Shown here in pieces: positions 17,928 through 25,999 of a stretch of 61,244 bases of DNA. The translations under genes were made by a program, and so were the position numbers. Position 1 is the stretch's first letter. Every line of letters begins with the position of its first letter. Origin of the DNA: CAZPHU01 sp964586285 (lineage in GTDB: Bacteria; Fibrobacterota; Chitinivibrionia; Chitinivibrionales; CAYFVL01); assembly GCA_964586285.1 (NCBI GenBank), contig CAZPHU010000010.1, positions 1 to 61,244 of the forward strand, read 5' to 3'. A model generated the notes under the pieces. That model was not told the origin of the DNA, searched no databases, and saw only the letters and a program-made list of their open reading frames with translations.

Positions 17928-18803
17928 ATGTTGAGAAACCTTCAAAGTATAATAGAGTTTGATGTAGAAACTCATGAGGGGTATTTAGGAGTAGTTAGAG
18001 ATTGTCTTTTTGATGATAGAGAATGGCAGATAAGGTATCTTTCTGTTGATATTGCAGATATTATTGGAGGACAAAGATCCATAATTGCTCCCGAGGGCGT
18101 CGAAAAAATAGATTGGGTTAACCACTCTATATCTCTGAATATCTCTAGAGAAAAAGTACTTAACAGTCCCGAAGCTGAGACGAATCTACCTATAAGTCGG
18201 CAGTATGAAATAGCTATAAGACGTTACTATGAATGGCCTGTATATTGGGGACAAACTTCATTTTTGGACACAGACAGTGTTAAGAACACAGAGCCGCAGA
18301 TACCGGATGGTGAAGATACAGAAGGATTTGGTTTATTTGCTCCAGAAAATGTAGAGGGGGAAGACGAAAATAATTTTGAAGAATCGCCAGTCTCTCAAAT
18401 GCTTGAAGAACCGGTAGACGAAGAAAGCATAGAAATGGATTTCGGAACCGTGGAAAATGAGGGTATATATAGTACCAATCTACGTAGTATGAACGAAGTG
18501 GTTGGTTACCGAGTCCAGGCCCAAGATGGTGAGGCGGGTAGTGTAGAAGATTTTGTCATAGATGACAATACATGGGAAATAAGGTATATAGAAGTTTCTA
18601 CCAAAATTAGAACTCACGACAAAATTACCCTTGTTACTCTTCACTGGGTTAACAGAGTTAGTTGGAGCACTTCAAGAATTATACTGGACCTAGATAAACA
18701 AGCACTAAGACAAGCTCCGCAGTCCGATAAACAGCTACCCGTAACTTCAGATTTTGAAAGAGAAATTTTCGCTTACTATGATCATCTCGAGGGTATTAGA
18801 TAA
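17928..18803 (+). CDS. Tandem PRC-barrel domain protein
   Basis: 291 residues with two PRC-barrel-like domains: about 1-85 (DVETHEGYLGVVRDCLFDD, WQIRYLSVD) and about 184-265 (VQAQDGEAGSVEDFVIDD, WEIRYIEVS). Both end in the same pattern of a tryptophan-valine-asparagine strand (DWVNHSISLNIS; HWVNRVSWSTS). The linker of about 70 residues is very acidic. PRC barrels occur in photosystem reaction-centre H subunits, RimM and many stress proteins of unknown role. The start is fixed by AGGAGG seven bases before ATG 17928; earlier in-frame codons lie upstream of the predicted transcript. The sigma-54-type promoter suggests activator-controlled expression. Function unknown. Confidence 0.85.
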   Translation: MLRNLQSIIEFDVETHEGYLGVVRDCLFDDREWQIRYLSVDIADIIGGQRSIIAPEGVEKIDWVNHSISLNISREKVLNSPEAETNLPISRQYEIAIRRYYEWPVYWGQTSFLDTDSVKNTEPQIPDGEDTEGFGLFAPENVEGEDENNFEESPVSQMLEEPVDEESIEMDFGTVENEGIYSTNLRSMNEVVGYRVQAQDGEAGSVEDFVIDDNTWEIRYIEVSTKIRTHDKITLVTLHWVNRVSWSTSRIILDLDKQALRQAPQSDKQLPVTSDFEREIFAYYDHLEGIR

Positions 18804-18808
18804 TACAA

Positions 18809-18844
18809 ACCGCAATAGAGGTTCTAAAAAGCTTCTATTGCGGT
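18809..18844. terminator. Hairpin between convergent genes
   Basis: ACCGCAATAGA and TCTATTGCGGT form an 11-bp stem with a 14-base loop, between the PRC-barrel gene and the bactofilin gene that run towards each other. Neither side has a long T-tract (TTTG on the minus strand), so efficiency is uncertain. Confidence 0.6.
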
Positions 18845-18859
18845 CTGCACAGTTCTTCG

Positions 18860-19210
18860 TCATACCTTTACGGCTTTGCTGTTTTCCATCGAACAGTTTC
18901 CATGAAAAACAGCTCCTTCGTTGATTACAATGTCTCTGGTGCGAACATCTCCGATCAACACGGCATTCTGTTCCAGCTCTATGCGATCCTCTACGATCAC
19001 ATTTCCTTGAATTCTTCCACCAACGATTGCGCTCTTTGCCTTAACATCTGCCTCAATTATCCCAGCTGAACCAACTGTCAGGACTTCGGATGTTTCGATT
19101 TTTCCTTTCACAGTACCATCCACTCGTATGCTGTGGGGTACGTTGATTGTTCCTTCAAAAGTGGTTCCTTCGCCAATCATCGTGAAAAGACCCTTATTTG
19201 CTTTATCCAT
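18860..19210 (-). CDS. Bactofilin
   Basis: Cytoskeletal protein that polymerises without nucleotides into filaments near the membrane. At 116 residues it is nearly all bactofilin domain: TMIGEGTTFEGTI, then repeating beta-helix rungs (VDGTVKGKIETSEVLTVGS, GIIEADVKAKSAIVGGRIQG, VLIGDVRTRDIVINEGAVF). The N-terminal tail (KANKGLF) fits a membrane-touching end. It lies directly downstream of an M23 peptidase gene, 24 bases apart. Bactofilin and M23 pairs set cell shape in Helicobacter (CcmA with Csd1/Csd3) and other bacteria, so the same job is likely here. Both follow parAB, which also fits reported bactofilin-ParABS links in Myxococcus. Confidence 0.95.
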   Translation of the reverse strand: MDKANKGLFTMIGEGTTFEGTINVPHSIRVDGTVKGKIETSEVLTVGSAGIIEADVKAKSAIVGGRIQGNVIVEDRIELEQNAVLIGDVRTRDIVINEGAVFHGNCSMENSKAVKV

Positions 19211-19234
19211 TATGAATTCTCCAATGGTGTCTTT

Positions 19235-20110
19235 TTAAAAAGATGTAAGTTGATTTAGAGTAAACTGTAGAGGATTCACATGTTTACCGCTTTTTATCAC
19301 TTCATAATGAAGGTGTGGACCGGATGATCGACCAGTATTACCAACCAAAGCGATTGTCTGACCTCTTTCTACATTATCACCGGGCGATACCAAAATTTGG
19401 GAACAATGCGCATAACGTGTAACAAATCCAAAATTATGTTTTACGGTAACCATCAACCCAAAATACTTGTCGTCTATAACCTCGTCAACGATTCCAGGTG
19501 CAGAAGCTCGAATGAGAGATCCCTTGGCAGCAGCAAAATCTACTCCTGGATGACCGGGATCATTTTTAGTTTGAGGCGTAAATGATCTTGTTATCCATCC
19601 TTCAACCGGACGAATATTTGGAATGGATGCAAGTATATGAGTAGGGGATGTGGATGAGGATACCAGATCCTTGTGATATTTTGAATCCTTTATGCGCACT
19701 GAGTTCAGAAAAACATCAATACTGTCTTCACCGAAAACTTTGTCAGAGGAAACTAGAGAGTTTAGCGGCAATTTCTCAGGATTTTCGCCAATGGACAATG
19801 CAACGCGTTGTAAATATGAAGAAAGCGCTTCTATTCTTTCAATCTTATCCATTGCCAAGCGATACTTACCGTTTTCTTCTTTAAGCCTCTTGTTTTCTTC
19901 TCTTAACGAATGTACAAGCTGAAGCTTAACGCCGATTTCACCAGTTTTGGCAATGAGAGCAAAAACGCCTATTAAGAAAAGAAATAGAAAAAAAATCACG
20001 GAACGAAAGATGTTCTTATGGAAATGAAGCGAGAATGTTTTACCGTTATCTTCCGGTATAAACATTATCGTATAGTTTTTGTTCTTTTTTTTCTTCATAT
20101 TACCTGACAT
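19235..20110 (-). CDS. M23 family (LytM) peptidoglycan endopeptidase, membrane-anchored
   Basis: Zinc peptidase that cuts peptide cross-links of the cell wall. The 291 residues start with a short basic cytoplasmic part, one membrane segment (about 36-54), a coiled coil (about 65-100) and a complete LytM domain. Zinc ligands His187 and Asp191 sit in HPGVD, the catalytic-region His235 in RYAH, and His266/His268 in GPHLHYE. All four motif positions are intact, so it should be an active enzyme rather than an EnvC-like activator. It sits between parB (18 bases upstream) and bactofilin (24 bases downstream), probably one operon, which suggests locally guided wall cutting by the bactofilin scaffold. 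Confidence 0.93.
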   Translation of the reverse strand: MSGNMKKKKNKNYTIMFIPEDNGKTFSLHFHKNIFRSVIFFLFLFLIGVFALIAKTGEIGVKLQLVHSLREENKRLKEENGKYRLAMDKIERIEALSSYLQRVALSIGENPEKLPLNSLVSSDKVFGEDSIDVFLNSVRIKDSKYHKDLVSSSTSPTHILASIPNIRPVEGWITRSFTPQTKNDPGHPGVDFAAAKGSLIRASAPGIVDEVIDDKYFGLMVTVKHNFGFVTRYAHCSQILVSPGDNVERGQTIALVGNTGRSSGPHLHYEVIKSGKHVNPLQFTLNQLTSF

Positions 20111-20128
20111 ACTCTTTTCGCCTTATGG

Positions 20129-21031
20129 TCACATATTTAGTATATCAAGGATACGATTAAGATCATCGCTACTGTAAAAAGGTATTTCAATTTTTCCTTT
20201 TTGCCCATTATTGGTGTTCACTGCTATGGAAGTACCAAACTTGTATTGCAGTTGTTCAATTATATCCCTCAGGTTAGGATCAATTTCAGTTTGTGACTTT
20301 TCTTTTTCACTCCTTGGGGTTGCTTTTTCTTTCCCGCTCTTTTCGTTTCTGGTTATTTTTTCCACATCTCTAACGGACAAGCCTTGCTCAACAACATTAC
20401 GTGCAACCTTACATTGCTCTTGCGTAGACTCAAGCGAAAGTAGGGCTCTGGCATGCCCCATGCTTAGAGCATTGTTGTAGACCATATCCTGGACCTCTTG
20501 AGGTAGTTTCAACAATCTCAGTGAATTAGTTATTACACTACGGCTCTTACCCACTCTTTTTGACAGCTGTTCATGAGAAAGTTCACATTCAAGAAGTAGT
20601 TTATCATAGGCTCTAGCTTTTTCTATCTCATTGAGATCCTCGCGCTGGATATTTTCAACCAATGCCATTTCAAGCATTTCTCTATCAGATACCTGTTCCT
20701 TAACGATTGCAGGAACAGATTCTTCACCAAGGAAAGTTAAGGCTCTAAAACGACGCTCTCCTGATATTATTTCATAGCCTTCAATTTTTTTCCTTAGAAC
20801 AATAGGCTGAAGTAAGCCTTGATTTTTAATGCTTGTAGCAAGATTCTGAATTTCTTCCTGATCGAAATTCGTTCTTGGTTGAAATGGATTAGGGATTATC
20901 TGGGAGCGTTTTACAAATTGTATTTTTTTCTTATCACTGTCTTCTTCCGTTGTGTTATCATATGGTTCTGTTGGGATTAAATTTGATAATCCCCTACCCA
21001 GTGCTCTTCTTCGTGATTTATTGTTTGCCAT
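20129..21031 (-). CDS. parB: Chromosome partitioning protein ParB (Spo0J)
   Basis: CTP-dependent DNA clamp that loads at parS sites and spreads. With ATG 21031 the protein has 300 residues and the typical start ANNKSRRRALGRGLSNLIP; the open frame extends 20 codons upstream into parA but that part is not ParB-like. Visible are PFQPRTNF, the CTP-binding ISGERRFRA, NIQREDLNEIEKA, the helix-turn-helix region (LSKRVGKSRSVITNSLRLLKLP) and a C-terminal dimerisation part ending RILDILNM. The start overlaps the last 14 bases of parA, implying translational coupling. Three likely target parS sites lie 1.6-3.6 kb away at 22666, 24538 and 24575. Confidence 0.97.
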   Translation of the reverse strand: MANNKSRRRALGRGLSNLIPTEPYDNTTEEDSDKKKIQFVKRSQIIPNPFQPRTNFDQEEIQNLATSIKNQGLLQPIVLRKKIEGYEIISGERRFRALTFLGEESVPAIVKEQVSDREMLEMALVENIQREDLNEIEKARAYDKLLLECELSHEQLSKRVGKSRSVITNSLRLLKLPQEVQDMVYNNALSMGHARALLSLESTQEQCKVARNVVEQGLSVRDVEKITRNEKSGKEKATPRSEKEKSQTEIDPNLRDIIEQLQYKFGTSIAVNTNNGQKGKIEIPFYSSDDLNRILDILNM

Positions 21032-21806
21032 TCTGCATAACTTCCTTTGCCAAACCCAAATAACTTTCCGCGCCAATCGACATAATATCATATAAAATGA
21101 TAGGCTTACCGAATGAAGGAGATTCTGAAAGCTTTACATTTCTCGGAATAACGGTGGAGAACACCTTACCGGAGAAGCATGAACGTACGTCTTCCGCAAC
21201 CTGTTTCGACAGATTCAAACGACCGTCATACATTGTCAACAATACCCCTTCGATGAGAAGACCTGTATTGAGGTTTTTCTGAACGAGTCTAATAGTGTTC
21301 AGCAACTCTGCAAGACCTTCAAGTGCATAATATTCACATTGTATAGGAATAAGTACCGAGTCTGTAGCCGTTAGAACATTGATTGTTATCAAACCTAAAG
21401 ATGGAGGTGAATCTATAATGATATAATCATATTTGGAGCGCACAGGTTCGATCGCTTCCCTAAGCCTTCTTTCCCTTGCCATCACATTGACCAATTCTAT
21501 TTCACACCCGGCTAGATCTACACTTGCAGGGAGTATGTTTAGATATTCTATCAATTCGCTTTTGGTTATGGCATCAGTAACGGATACTTCTTCGTTTTTT
21601 GTATCTCTTGGAGTCAAAACATCATACACTGATAATTCTACTTCATTTTTTTCGATACCCACACCCGTTGTGGCATTACACTGTGCGTCCATATCGATAA
21701 GAAGGGTCTTGTTTTCTGCTGCTGCAAGAGAAGCTGACAAATTTATAGCTGTTGTAGTTTTACCTACTCCACCCTTTTGATTGCAAATTGCTATGACTTT
21801 ACCCAC
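21018..21806 (-). CDS. parA: Chromosome partitioning ATPase ParA (Soj)
   Basis: ATP-dependent DNA-binding switch that drives origin segregation together with ParB. The 262 residues carry the deviant Walker A motif KGGVGKTTT at residues 11-19, LIDMDAQCNATTGVG, IIIDSPPSLGLIT and VVIP-like SVLIPIQCEYYALEGL. Chromosomal (short) ParA lacks an N-terminal helix-turn-helix, as here. It overlaps parB. The 168-base gap upstream holds two DnaA boxes, which may connect its expression, or replication itself, to DnaA; in Bacillus Soj in turn regulates DnaA. Confidence 0.97.
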   Translation of the reverse strand: MGKVIAICNQKGGVGKTTTAINLSASLAAAENKTLLIDMDAQCNATTGVGIEKNEVELSVYDVLTPRDTKNEEVSVTDAITKSELIEYLNILPASVDLAGCEIELVNVMARERRLREAIEPVRSKYDYIIIDSPPSLGLITINVLTATDSVLIPIQCEYYALEGLAELLNTIRLVQKNLNTGLLIEGVLLTMYDGRLNLSKQVAEDVRSCFSGKVFSTVIPRNVKLSESPSFGKPIILYDIMSIGAESYLGLAKEVMQNGKQ

Positions 21807-21828
21807 ATTATTCCCGTTAATTAACAGT

Positions 21829-21960
21829 TTATCAACAAATAAGTCGTCAAAGTATGTATTCCCACTAACGCTTTATAAAATCAGGAACTTAACACCAAAC
21901 TATATGAATAATTCTCTTTATTTTAGAAGTGATCTAAACATTCTTAATAAGTTATCCACA
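21829..21960. promoter_or_regulatory. Two DnaA boxes in the parA-rsmG gap
   Basis: TTATCAACA at 21829-21837 and the consensus DnaA box TTATCCACA at 21952-21960 flank an AT-rich stretch (21880-21945) upstream of parA. They may form a second DnaA-binding cluster or a parA control region. Confidence 0.5.
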
Positions 21961-21974
21961 TCTGTGCCAAGATC

Positions 21975-22673
21975 TTAGATCAAAGAGAGTGATACAAGAT
22001 TCAAGCCGAATATCTGGTTGCCTAAATCATATTCTGCAATTTCGCTTATTTTTACGCCATCAGTTTCTTTATTCAGCGTAATTTCTTCTAATTCTGAAGT
22101 AAACTGTTTCGTTTTGAAGGTATACATGCGACCGTCCGGATTAAGGAACGGTTTTGCCAGTTGAGAAAATTTTTGAAGGGTTCCCAGACCACGGCTTAAT
22201 ACGTAATCAAATTTTTCAAAGGAGTCCAGTTTCTCCGATCTGGTTGATGAAACTTCAACATTATCAAGAGAAAGCATTTTTTTTATTTCCCTTAGAAAAA
22301 TTGATTTTTTTCTATTTGACTCCGCCAACACAAATGCCAAGTCGGGTCTAAAGATGCGTATAGGTATGGAGGGAAACCCTCCTCCTGCACCAATGTCTAG
22401 AACTCGGGCATTTTTCTTGAACCCAAAAAGCAAAAGAGGTTGCAGTGAATCACAAAAATGCCTGATAAATAATTTTTCTTCGTCTCGTGGTGAAACAAGA
22501 CCGGCGGCGGCATTCCATTTGAGAAGAGTCGCCATATAATCAAGGATCAAACTACGTTGGTCTAGATCAGGAGTAAGCCCGAGGCGCTCAAGCTCCTTAA
22601 GATCATAACATTCTCTTGCACGGTCGTAAAATTTTCTATACTCTTTATCCATTGGTACATCCATTTGTTTCAC
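21975..22673 (-). CDS. rsmG: 16S rRNA (guanine527-N7)-methyltransferase RsmG
   Basis: Methylates G527 in the 530 loop of 16S rRNA; loss gives low-level streptomycin resistance in other bacteria. The 232 residues show LKWNAAAGLVSPRDEEKLFIRHFCDSL, the SAM-binding DIGAGGGFPSIP, AESNRKKSIFL, and VLSRGLGTL where family members often have SRA. The GTG at 22673 lies inside a parS site; an ATG three codons later (22664) or seven codons later (22652) are alternatives. Gene order mnmG-rsmG-parA-parB is the common origin arrangement. Confidence 0.95.
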   Translation of the reverse strand: MKQMDVPMDKEYRKFYDRARECYDLKELERLGLTPDLDQRSLILDYMATLLKWNAAAGLVSPRDEEKLFIRHFCDSLQPLLLFGFKKNARVLDIGAGGGFPSIPIRIFRPDLAFVLAESNRKKSIFLREIKKMLSLDNVEVSSTRSEKLDSFEKFDYVLSRGLGTLQKFSQLAKPFLNPDGRMYTFKTKQFTSELEEITLNKETDGVKISEIAEYDLGNQIFGLNLVSLSLI

Positions 22674-22681
22674 GTGAAACA
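22666..22681. promoter_or_regulatory. parS site 1
   Basis: TGTTTCACGTGAAACA is a perfect match to the widely conserved bacterial parS palindrome. It lies in the rsmG-mnmG junction and overlaps the possible GTG start of rsmG. Confidence 0.95.
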
Positions 22682-22683
22682 GA

Positions 22684-24522
22684 TTACCTTCTTATTTTAG
22701 AAATATGCATAATCAGTACGCTAATATCCGAGGGAGTAACTCCTGAAATTCTTGTTGCCTGCCCAAGAGTTTGGGGTTTAATCCTTTTCATTTTTTCTCG
22801 GGATTCCGTAAGCAGTCCATTTATTAAGTCGTAGTCGAAATCATCTGGAATTTCTGTTCTTTCCATTCTTTTCATTCTTTCGATTTCTTCTTTTTGCTTG
22901 GCTATAAATCCCTCATATTTTATGTCTGCTTCGGTTACTATCTTGACTTCTCTATTTTCTTCAACCAGGCCTGCTTCGCACATAACCTCCTCTATACTTA
23001 CTTCCGGTCTCTTAAGGTATTCATCTGCTCTTTGTTTTGTTCCACCTGCTCTTGATTCCTCTTTTAGATTTACTGTTTTACTTTTCATATCTTCTTTGAG
23101 TGTCTTTATTCTTTCCCACACTCTTTTTCTTTTTTCGAATATTTCTTTCTCTAATACTCCAAACGGTTGGATCAGCGGCATAAGCCTGCTGTCTGCGTTG
23201 TCTTGCCTTAGCATCAATCTATATTCCGCCCTCGATGTAAACATCCTATACGGCTCTTGTGTCCCTTTTGTCACGAGATCGTCTATAAGTACACCCGTGT
23301 ATGAGGTATCTCTACCTAAAACAAGTGTATACTCACCTTTTACTTTTCTCGCGGCATTCAATCCTGCTACTAATCCCTGACAAGCCGCTTCCTCGTATCC
23401 CGATGTTCCGTTTATTTGCCCTGCAAAGAAGACATAAGGCAATATTTTACTCTCTAACGTTAAATATAGCTGTAGCGGTGGAAAGTAATCGTATTCAATA
23501 GCATAGGCAGGTCTAGTTATACGTGCGTTTTGAAGACCAGGAACTGATCTGACCATCTTTACCTGCACATCAAAAGGCAAACTGGTTGAAAGACCGTTTA
23601 AGTACATTTCTTTATGATCCAGTCCTTCAGGTTCTAAAAATAATGTATGTCCATCACGATCTCCAAACCGCACTATTTTGTCCTCAATTGATGGACAGTA
23701 TCTAGGTCCGATTCCAGTTATTTTTCCACCATATAAGGCCGATTTATGGATATTATCTCTTATTATCGCATGTGTCTCGGGGCTTGTTCTGGCCATCCAG
23801 CATTTCGTCTTATTCCTAAGTTTCTCTTCAGTTGTGTAGGAAAAAGGCCATGGATTCTCGTCTCCAATCTGCTCCTTCAGCATCGAAAAGTCGACACTTC
23901 TTCCATCTATTCTGGCCGGTGTGCCTGTTTTTAGTCTCCCTGCTTTTATCCCAACGGATTGAATAGATTCTGATAGATGTAGAGACGGAGCTTCACCACT
24001 TCTTCCACAGCCGAAGGTCTGCATTCCGATATGGCCCGTTCCGTTGAGAAATGTACCCATTGCAAAAACCAATGCATCCGCACCTATTTTCTCACCCGTG
24101 TCCAATATGACCCCGGTTACTTTTTTATCGGAAGTAATTATCTCTTTTACCATTCCCTGATACAGAGACAGATTATCGTTGTAATCCAACAGCTTTCTTA
24201 CCCATAATCTATACATCTGTTTATCGGCCTGAGCCCGGTTTCCCCATACTGCTAAGCCCTTCGATGTGTTTAGCATTCTGAAATGTATTCCGGTTTTATC
24301 TATGGCCTTTGCCATGACCCCACCCATGGCGTCAACCTCCCTGACTATTGTTCCCTTGGCTATACCTCCTATAGCCGGGTTACAGGACATGTGGCCTATC
24401 ATGTCTATATTTGCCGTTATGAGCATCGTTTCACAGCCGGCTTTTGCGGCAGCGTTGGCCGCCTCTATTCCGGCGTGACCTCCCCCTATCACTACCACTT
24501 CTTTCTTTATGCTGAAAACCAA
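22684..24522 (-). CDS. mnmG: tRNA uridine-5-carboxymethylaminomethyl modification enzyme MnmG (GidA)
   Basis: FAD protein that, with MnmE, installs cmnm5 at U34 of tRNAs. FAD-binding VVVIGGGHAGIEAA opens the protein, followed by IGHMSCNPAIGGIAKGTIVREVDAMGG, GLAVWGNRAQADK, LKTGTPARID, GTSGYEEAACQGL and RAEYRLMLRQDNAD. The TTG at 24522 has AGGAG seven bases upstream and gives 612 residues, close to E. coli MnmG (629). The frame extends to an ATG at 24558, but that start has no ribosome site and would translate through a parS palindrome. The partner mnmE lies immediately upstream on the same strand, and two parS sites lie between them. Confidence 0.95.
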   Translation of the reverse strand: MVFSIKKEVVVIGGGHAGIEAANAAAKAGCETMLITANIDMIGHMSCNPAIGGIAKGTIVREVDAMGGVMAKAIDKTGIHFRMLNTSKGLAVWGNRAQADKQMYRLWVRKLLDYNDNLSLYQGMVKEIITSDKKVTGVILDTGEKIGADALVFAMGTFLNGTGHIGMQTFGCGRSGEAPSLHLSESIQSVGIKAGRLKTGTPARIDGRSVDFSMLKEQIGDENPWPFSYTTEEKLRNKTKCWMARTSPETHAIIRDNIHKSALYGGKITGIGPRYCPSIEDKIVRFGDRDGHTLFLEPEGLDHKEMYLNGLSTSLPFDVQVKMVRSVPGLQNARITRPAYAIEYDYFPPLQLYLTLESKILPYVFFAGQINGTSGYEEAACQGLVAGLNAARKVKGEYTLVLGRDTSYTGVLIDDLVTKGTQEPYRMFTSRAEYRLMLRQDNADSRLMPLIQPFGVLEKEIFEKRKRVWERIKTLKEDMKSKTVNLKEESRAGGTKQRADEYLKRPEVSIEEVMCEAGLVEENREVKIVTEADIKYEGFIAKQKEEIERMKRMERTEIPDDFDYDLINGLLTESREKMKRIKPQTLGQATRISGVTPSDISVLIMHISKIRR

Positions 24523-24537
24523 TTTTTCTCTCCTTTT

Positions 24538-24553
24538 TGTTTCACGTGAAACA
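24538..24553. promoter_or_regulatory. parS site 2
   Basis: A second perfect TGTTTCACGTGAAACA, in the mnmE-mnmG gap just upstream of the mnmG ribosome site. Confidence 0.95.
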
Positions 24554-24574
24554 TTCATTGATAGATCTATTTAT

Positions 24575-24590
24575 AGTTTCACGTGAAACA
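24575..24590. promoter_or_regulatory. parS site 3 (one mismatch)
   Basis: AGTTTCACGTGAAACA differs from the consensus only at the first base. It is 37 bases from site 2 and abuts the mnmE stop codon region. Confidence 0.9.
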
Positions 24591-25943
24591 CTACTTTCCG
24601 ATGCAAAATTCGTTAAATATTCTATTCAATACATCTTCGCTGGCGTTGTACCCTTCGAAATCATCGAACAATGATATGGCCTCTTTGCAATAATGAGCAG
24701 CTATCTCTTCTCTTTCCATCATTTCTTTTTCTATCTTTTCTACTTTCTTTACCGCTTTCTTCATTATTTCGCCTTGTCTTTTACTTACAATAAAAGAACT
24801 CTCTTCTTTCTCCCCTTCGATTAGTTCTACTATTTTTCCTCTCAGAACATCGATACCATCACCATTTATGGCACAAGTCATAACAAATGGTATATTCTCT
24901 TTTCTACATAACATCTCTTTTTCTTCATTCCGTGCTTTATCCGTTTTGTTCAAAACGCAGAGTATCTTCTTTCCTCTTCTTTTTTCTATTATTTTTTTTT
25001 CCTCTTCTTTTATTTCCTCTTCTACATTACTTACCCAGATAACCAAGTAACTCTTTTCGATCAACTCCCATGCTTTCTCTACACCTATTCTTTCCACACT
25101 TTCCTCTGTTTCGCACAACCCGGCAGTATCAATCAGCCTCAGCTCTTTTCCTTCACCCACCATGTTTTCACTTACAACATCTCTTGTTGTTCCGGCCTCA
25201 CTGTACACAATCGATCTTTCGAAACCCAATAGTGCATTCATTAAACTCGATTTTCCAGCGTTTGGAGGACCTACCAGTACAACTTCTATCCCCTCTTCTC
25301 TTGCAACCAATTTGTCCCAAGACACGATCTGGTCTGTTATCTGATCTCTGATCTTTATTATTTCTCTCTTTTCTTTTTGGAGATCATCACTTTGTCTTAT
25401 ATCGTCCTCTTCTCCAAACTCTATCATACTTTCTAAGTGTGCCTGTATATTTGTTAATGAGGTTTTCCATTCTTTTATTCTTTTTTTGTGTCCACCCATA
25501 AATGTATTCATCGCGGATTTAACAGCAGTTTCCTGTACACCGGAAACAAGCAAATTTATTGCTTCTGCTCTTGCTAAATCTGTTTTCCCATTCTCGAAGG
25601 CTCTTCTTGTATACTCTCCCCTCTGTGCATTTCTGCATCCTCTTTTACACAGTTCCTCTATGATTGTTTCCGTTACTTTCCGTCCTCCGTGGCAAAAAAT
25701 CTCTACGACATTTTCGCCTGTAAATGATCTTGGTTCTTTAAATTTAATAATCAACACTTCATCCAGAATATTGTCATCTGCTTCCAGATGAAACATTTCT
25801 GCATATCGTTGCTTTTGATTTTCAAACTTTTCTTTCTCTTTTACAATTTTCTTAACTTCTTCAAATGCTTCTTTTCCGGAAATTCTAAGCACGGCTATTG
25901 CTCCGCCTGTACCACTTGCCAATGCAACTATAGTATCCCTCAT
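24591..25943 (-). CDS. mnmE: tRNA modification GTPase MnmE (TrmE)
   Basis: GTPase partner of MnmG in cmnm5-U34 synthesis. The 450 residues have the folate-binding N-terminal domain (DTIVALASGTGGAIAVLRISG), a helical domain, and an inserted G domain with GPPNAGKSS, GTTRD, DTAGLCETEE and NKTD. The invariant C-terminal FCIGK ends the protein; its cysteine is conserved in the family. The second ATG (25943) is preferred because AGGAG is seven bases upstream, whereas the first ATG at 25949 is only one base away. A terminator-like hairpin separates it from yidC. The usual jag/khpB gene between yidC and mnmE is absent. Confidence 0.96.
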   Translation of the reverse strand: MRDTIVALASGTGGAIAVLRISGKEAFEEVKKIVKEKEKFENQKQRYAEMFHLEADDNILDEVLIIKFKEPRSFTGENVVEIFCHGGRKVTETIIEELCKRGCRNAQRGEYTRRAFENGKTDLARAEAINLLVSGVQETAVKSAMNTFMGGHKKRIKEWKTSLTNIQAHLESMIEFGEEDDIRQSDDLQKEKREIIKIRDQITDQIVSWDKLVAREEGIEVVLVGPPNAGKSSLMNALLGFERSIVYSEAGTTRDVVSENMVGEGKELRLIDTAGLCETEESVERIGVEKAWELIEKSYLVIWVSNVEEEIKEEEKKIIEKRRGKKILCVLNKTDKARNEEKEMLCRKENIPFVMTCAINGDGIDVLRGKIVELIEGEKEESSFIVSKRQGEIMKKAVKKVEKIEKEMMEREEIAAHYCKEAISLFDDFEGYNASEDVLNRIFNEFCIGK

Positions 25944-25954
25944 CTTCATTCTCC

Positions 25955-25983
25955 TATAAAAAAGGCGGCTTAGAAAGCCGCCT
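25955..25983 (-). terminator. Intrinsic terminator between yidC and mnmE
   Basis: On the minus strand AGGCGGCTT / AAGCCGCCT forms a 9-bp GC-rich stem followed by TTTTTTAT. It lies after the yidC stop and directly before the mnmE ribosome site, so it would separate rpmH-yidC from mnmE or reduce read-through. Confidence 0.8.
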
Positions 25984-25999
25984 ACCTTTATTCTTTTGC

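Noticed and set aside
24523..24558. 12-codon N-terminal extension of mnmG
   Set aside because: It would translate through the parS palindrome and lacks a ribosome site, whereas TTG 24522 has a well-spaced AGGAG.
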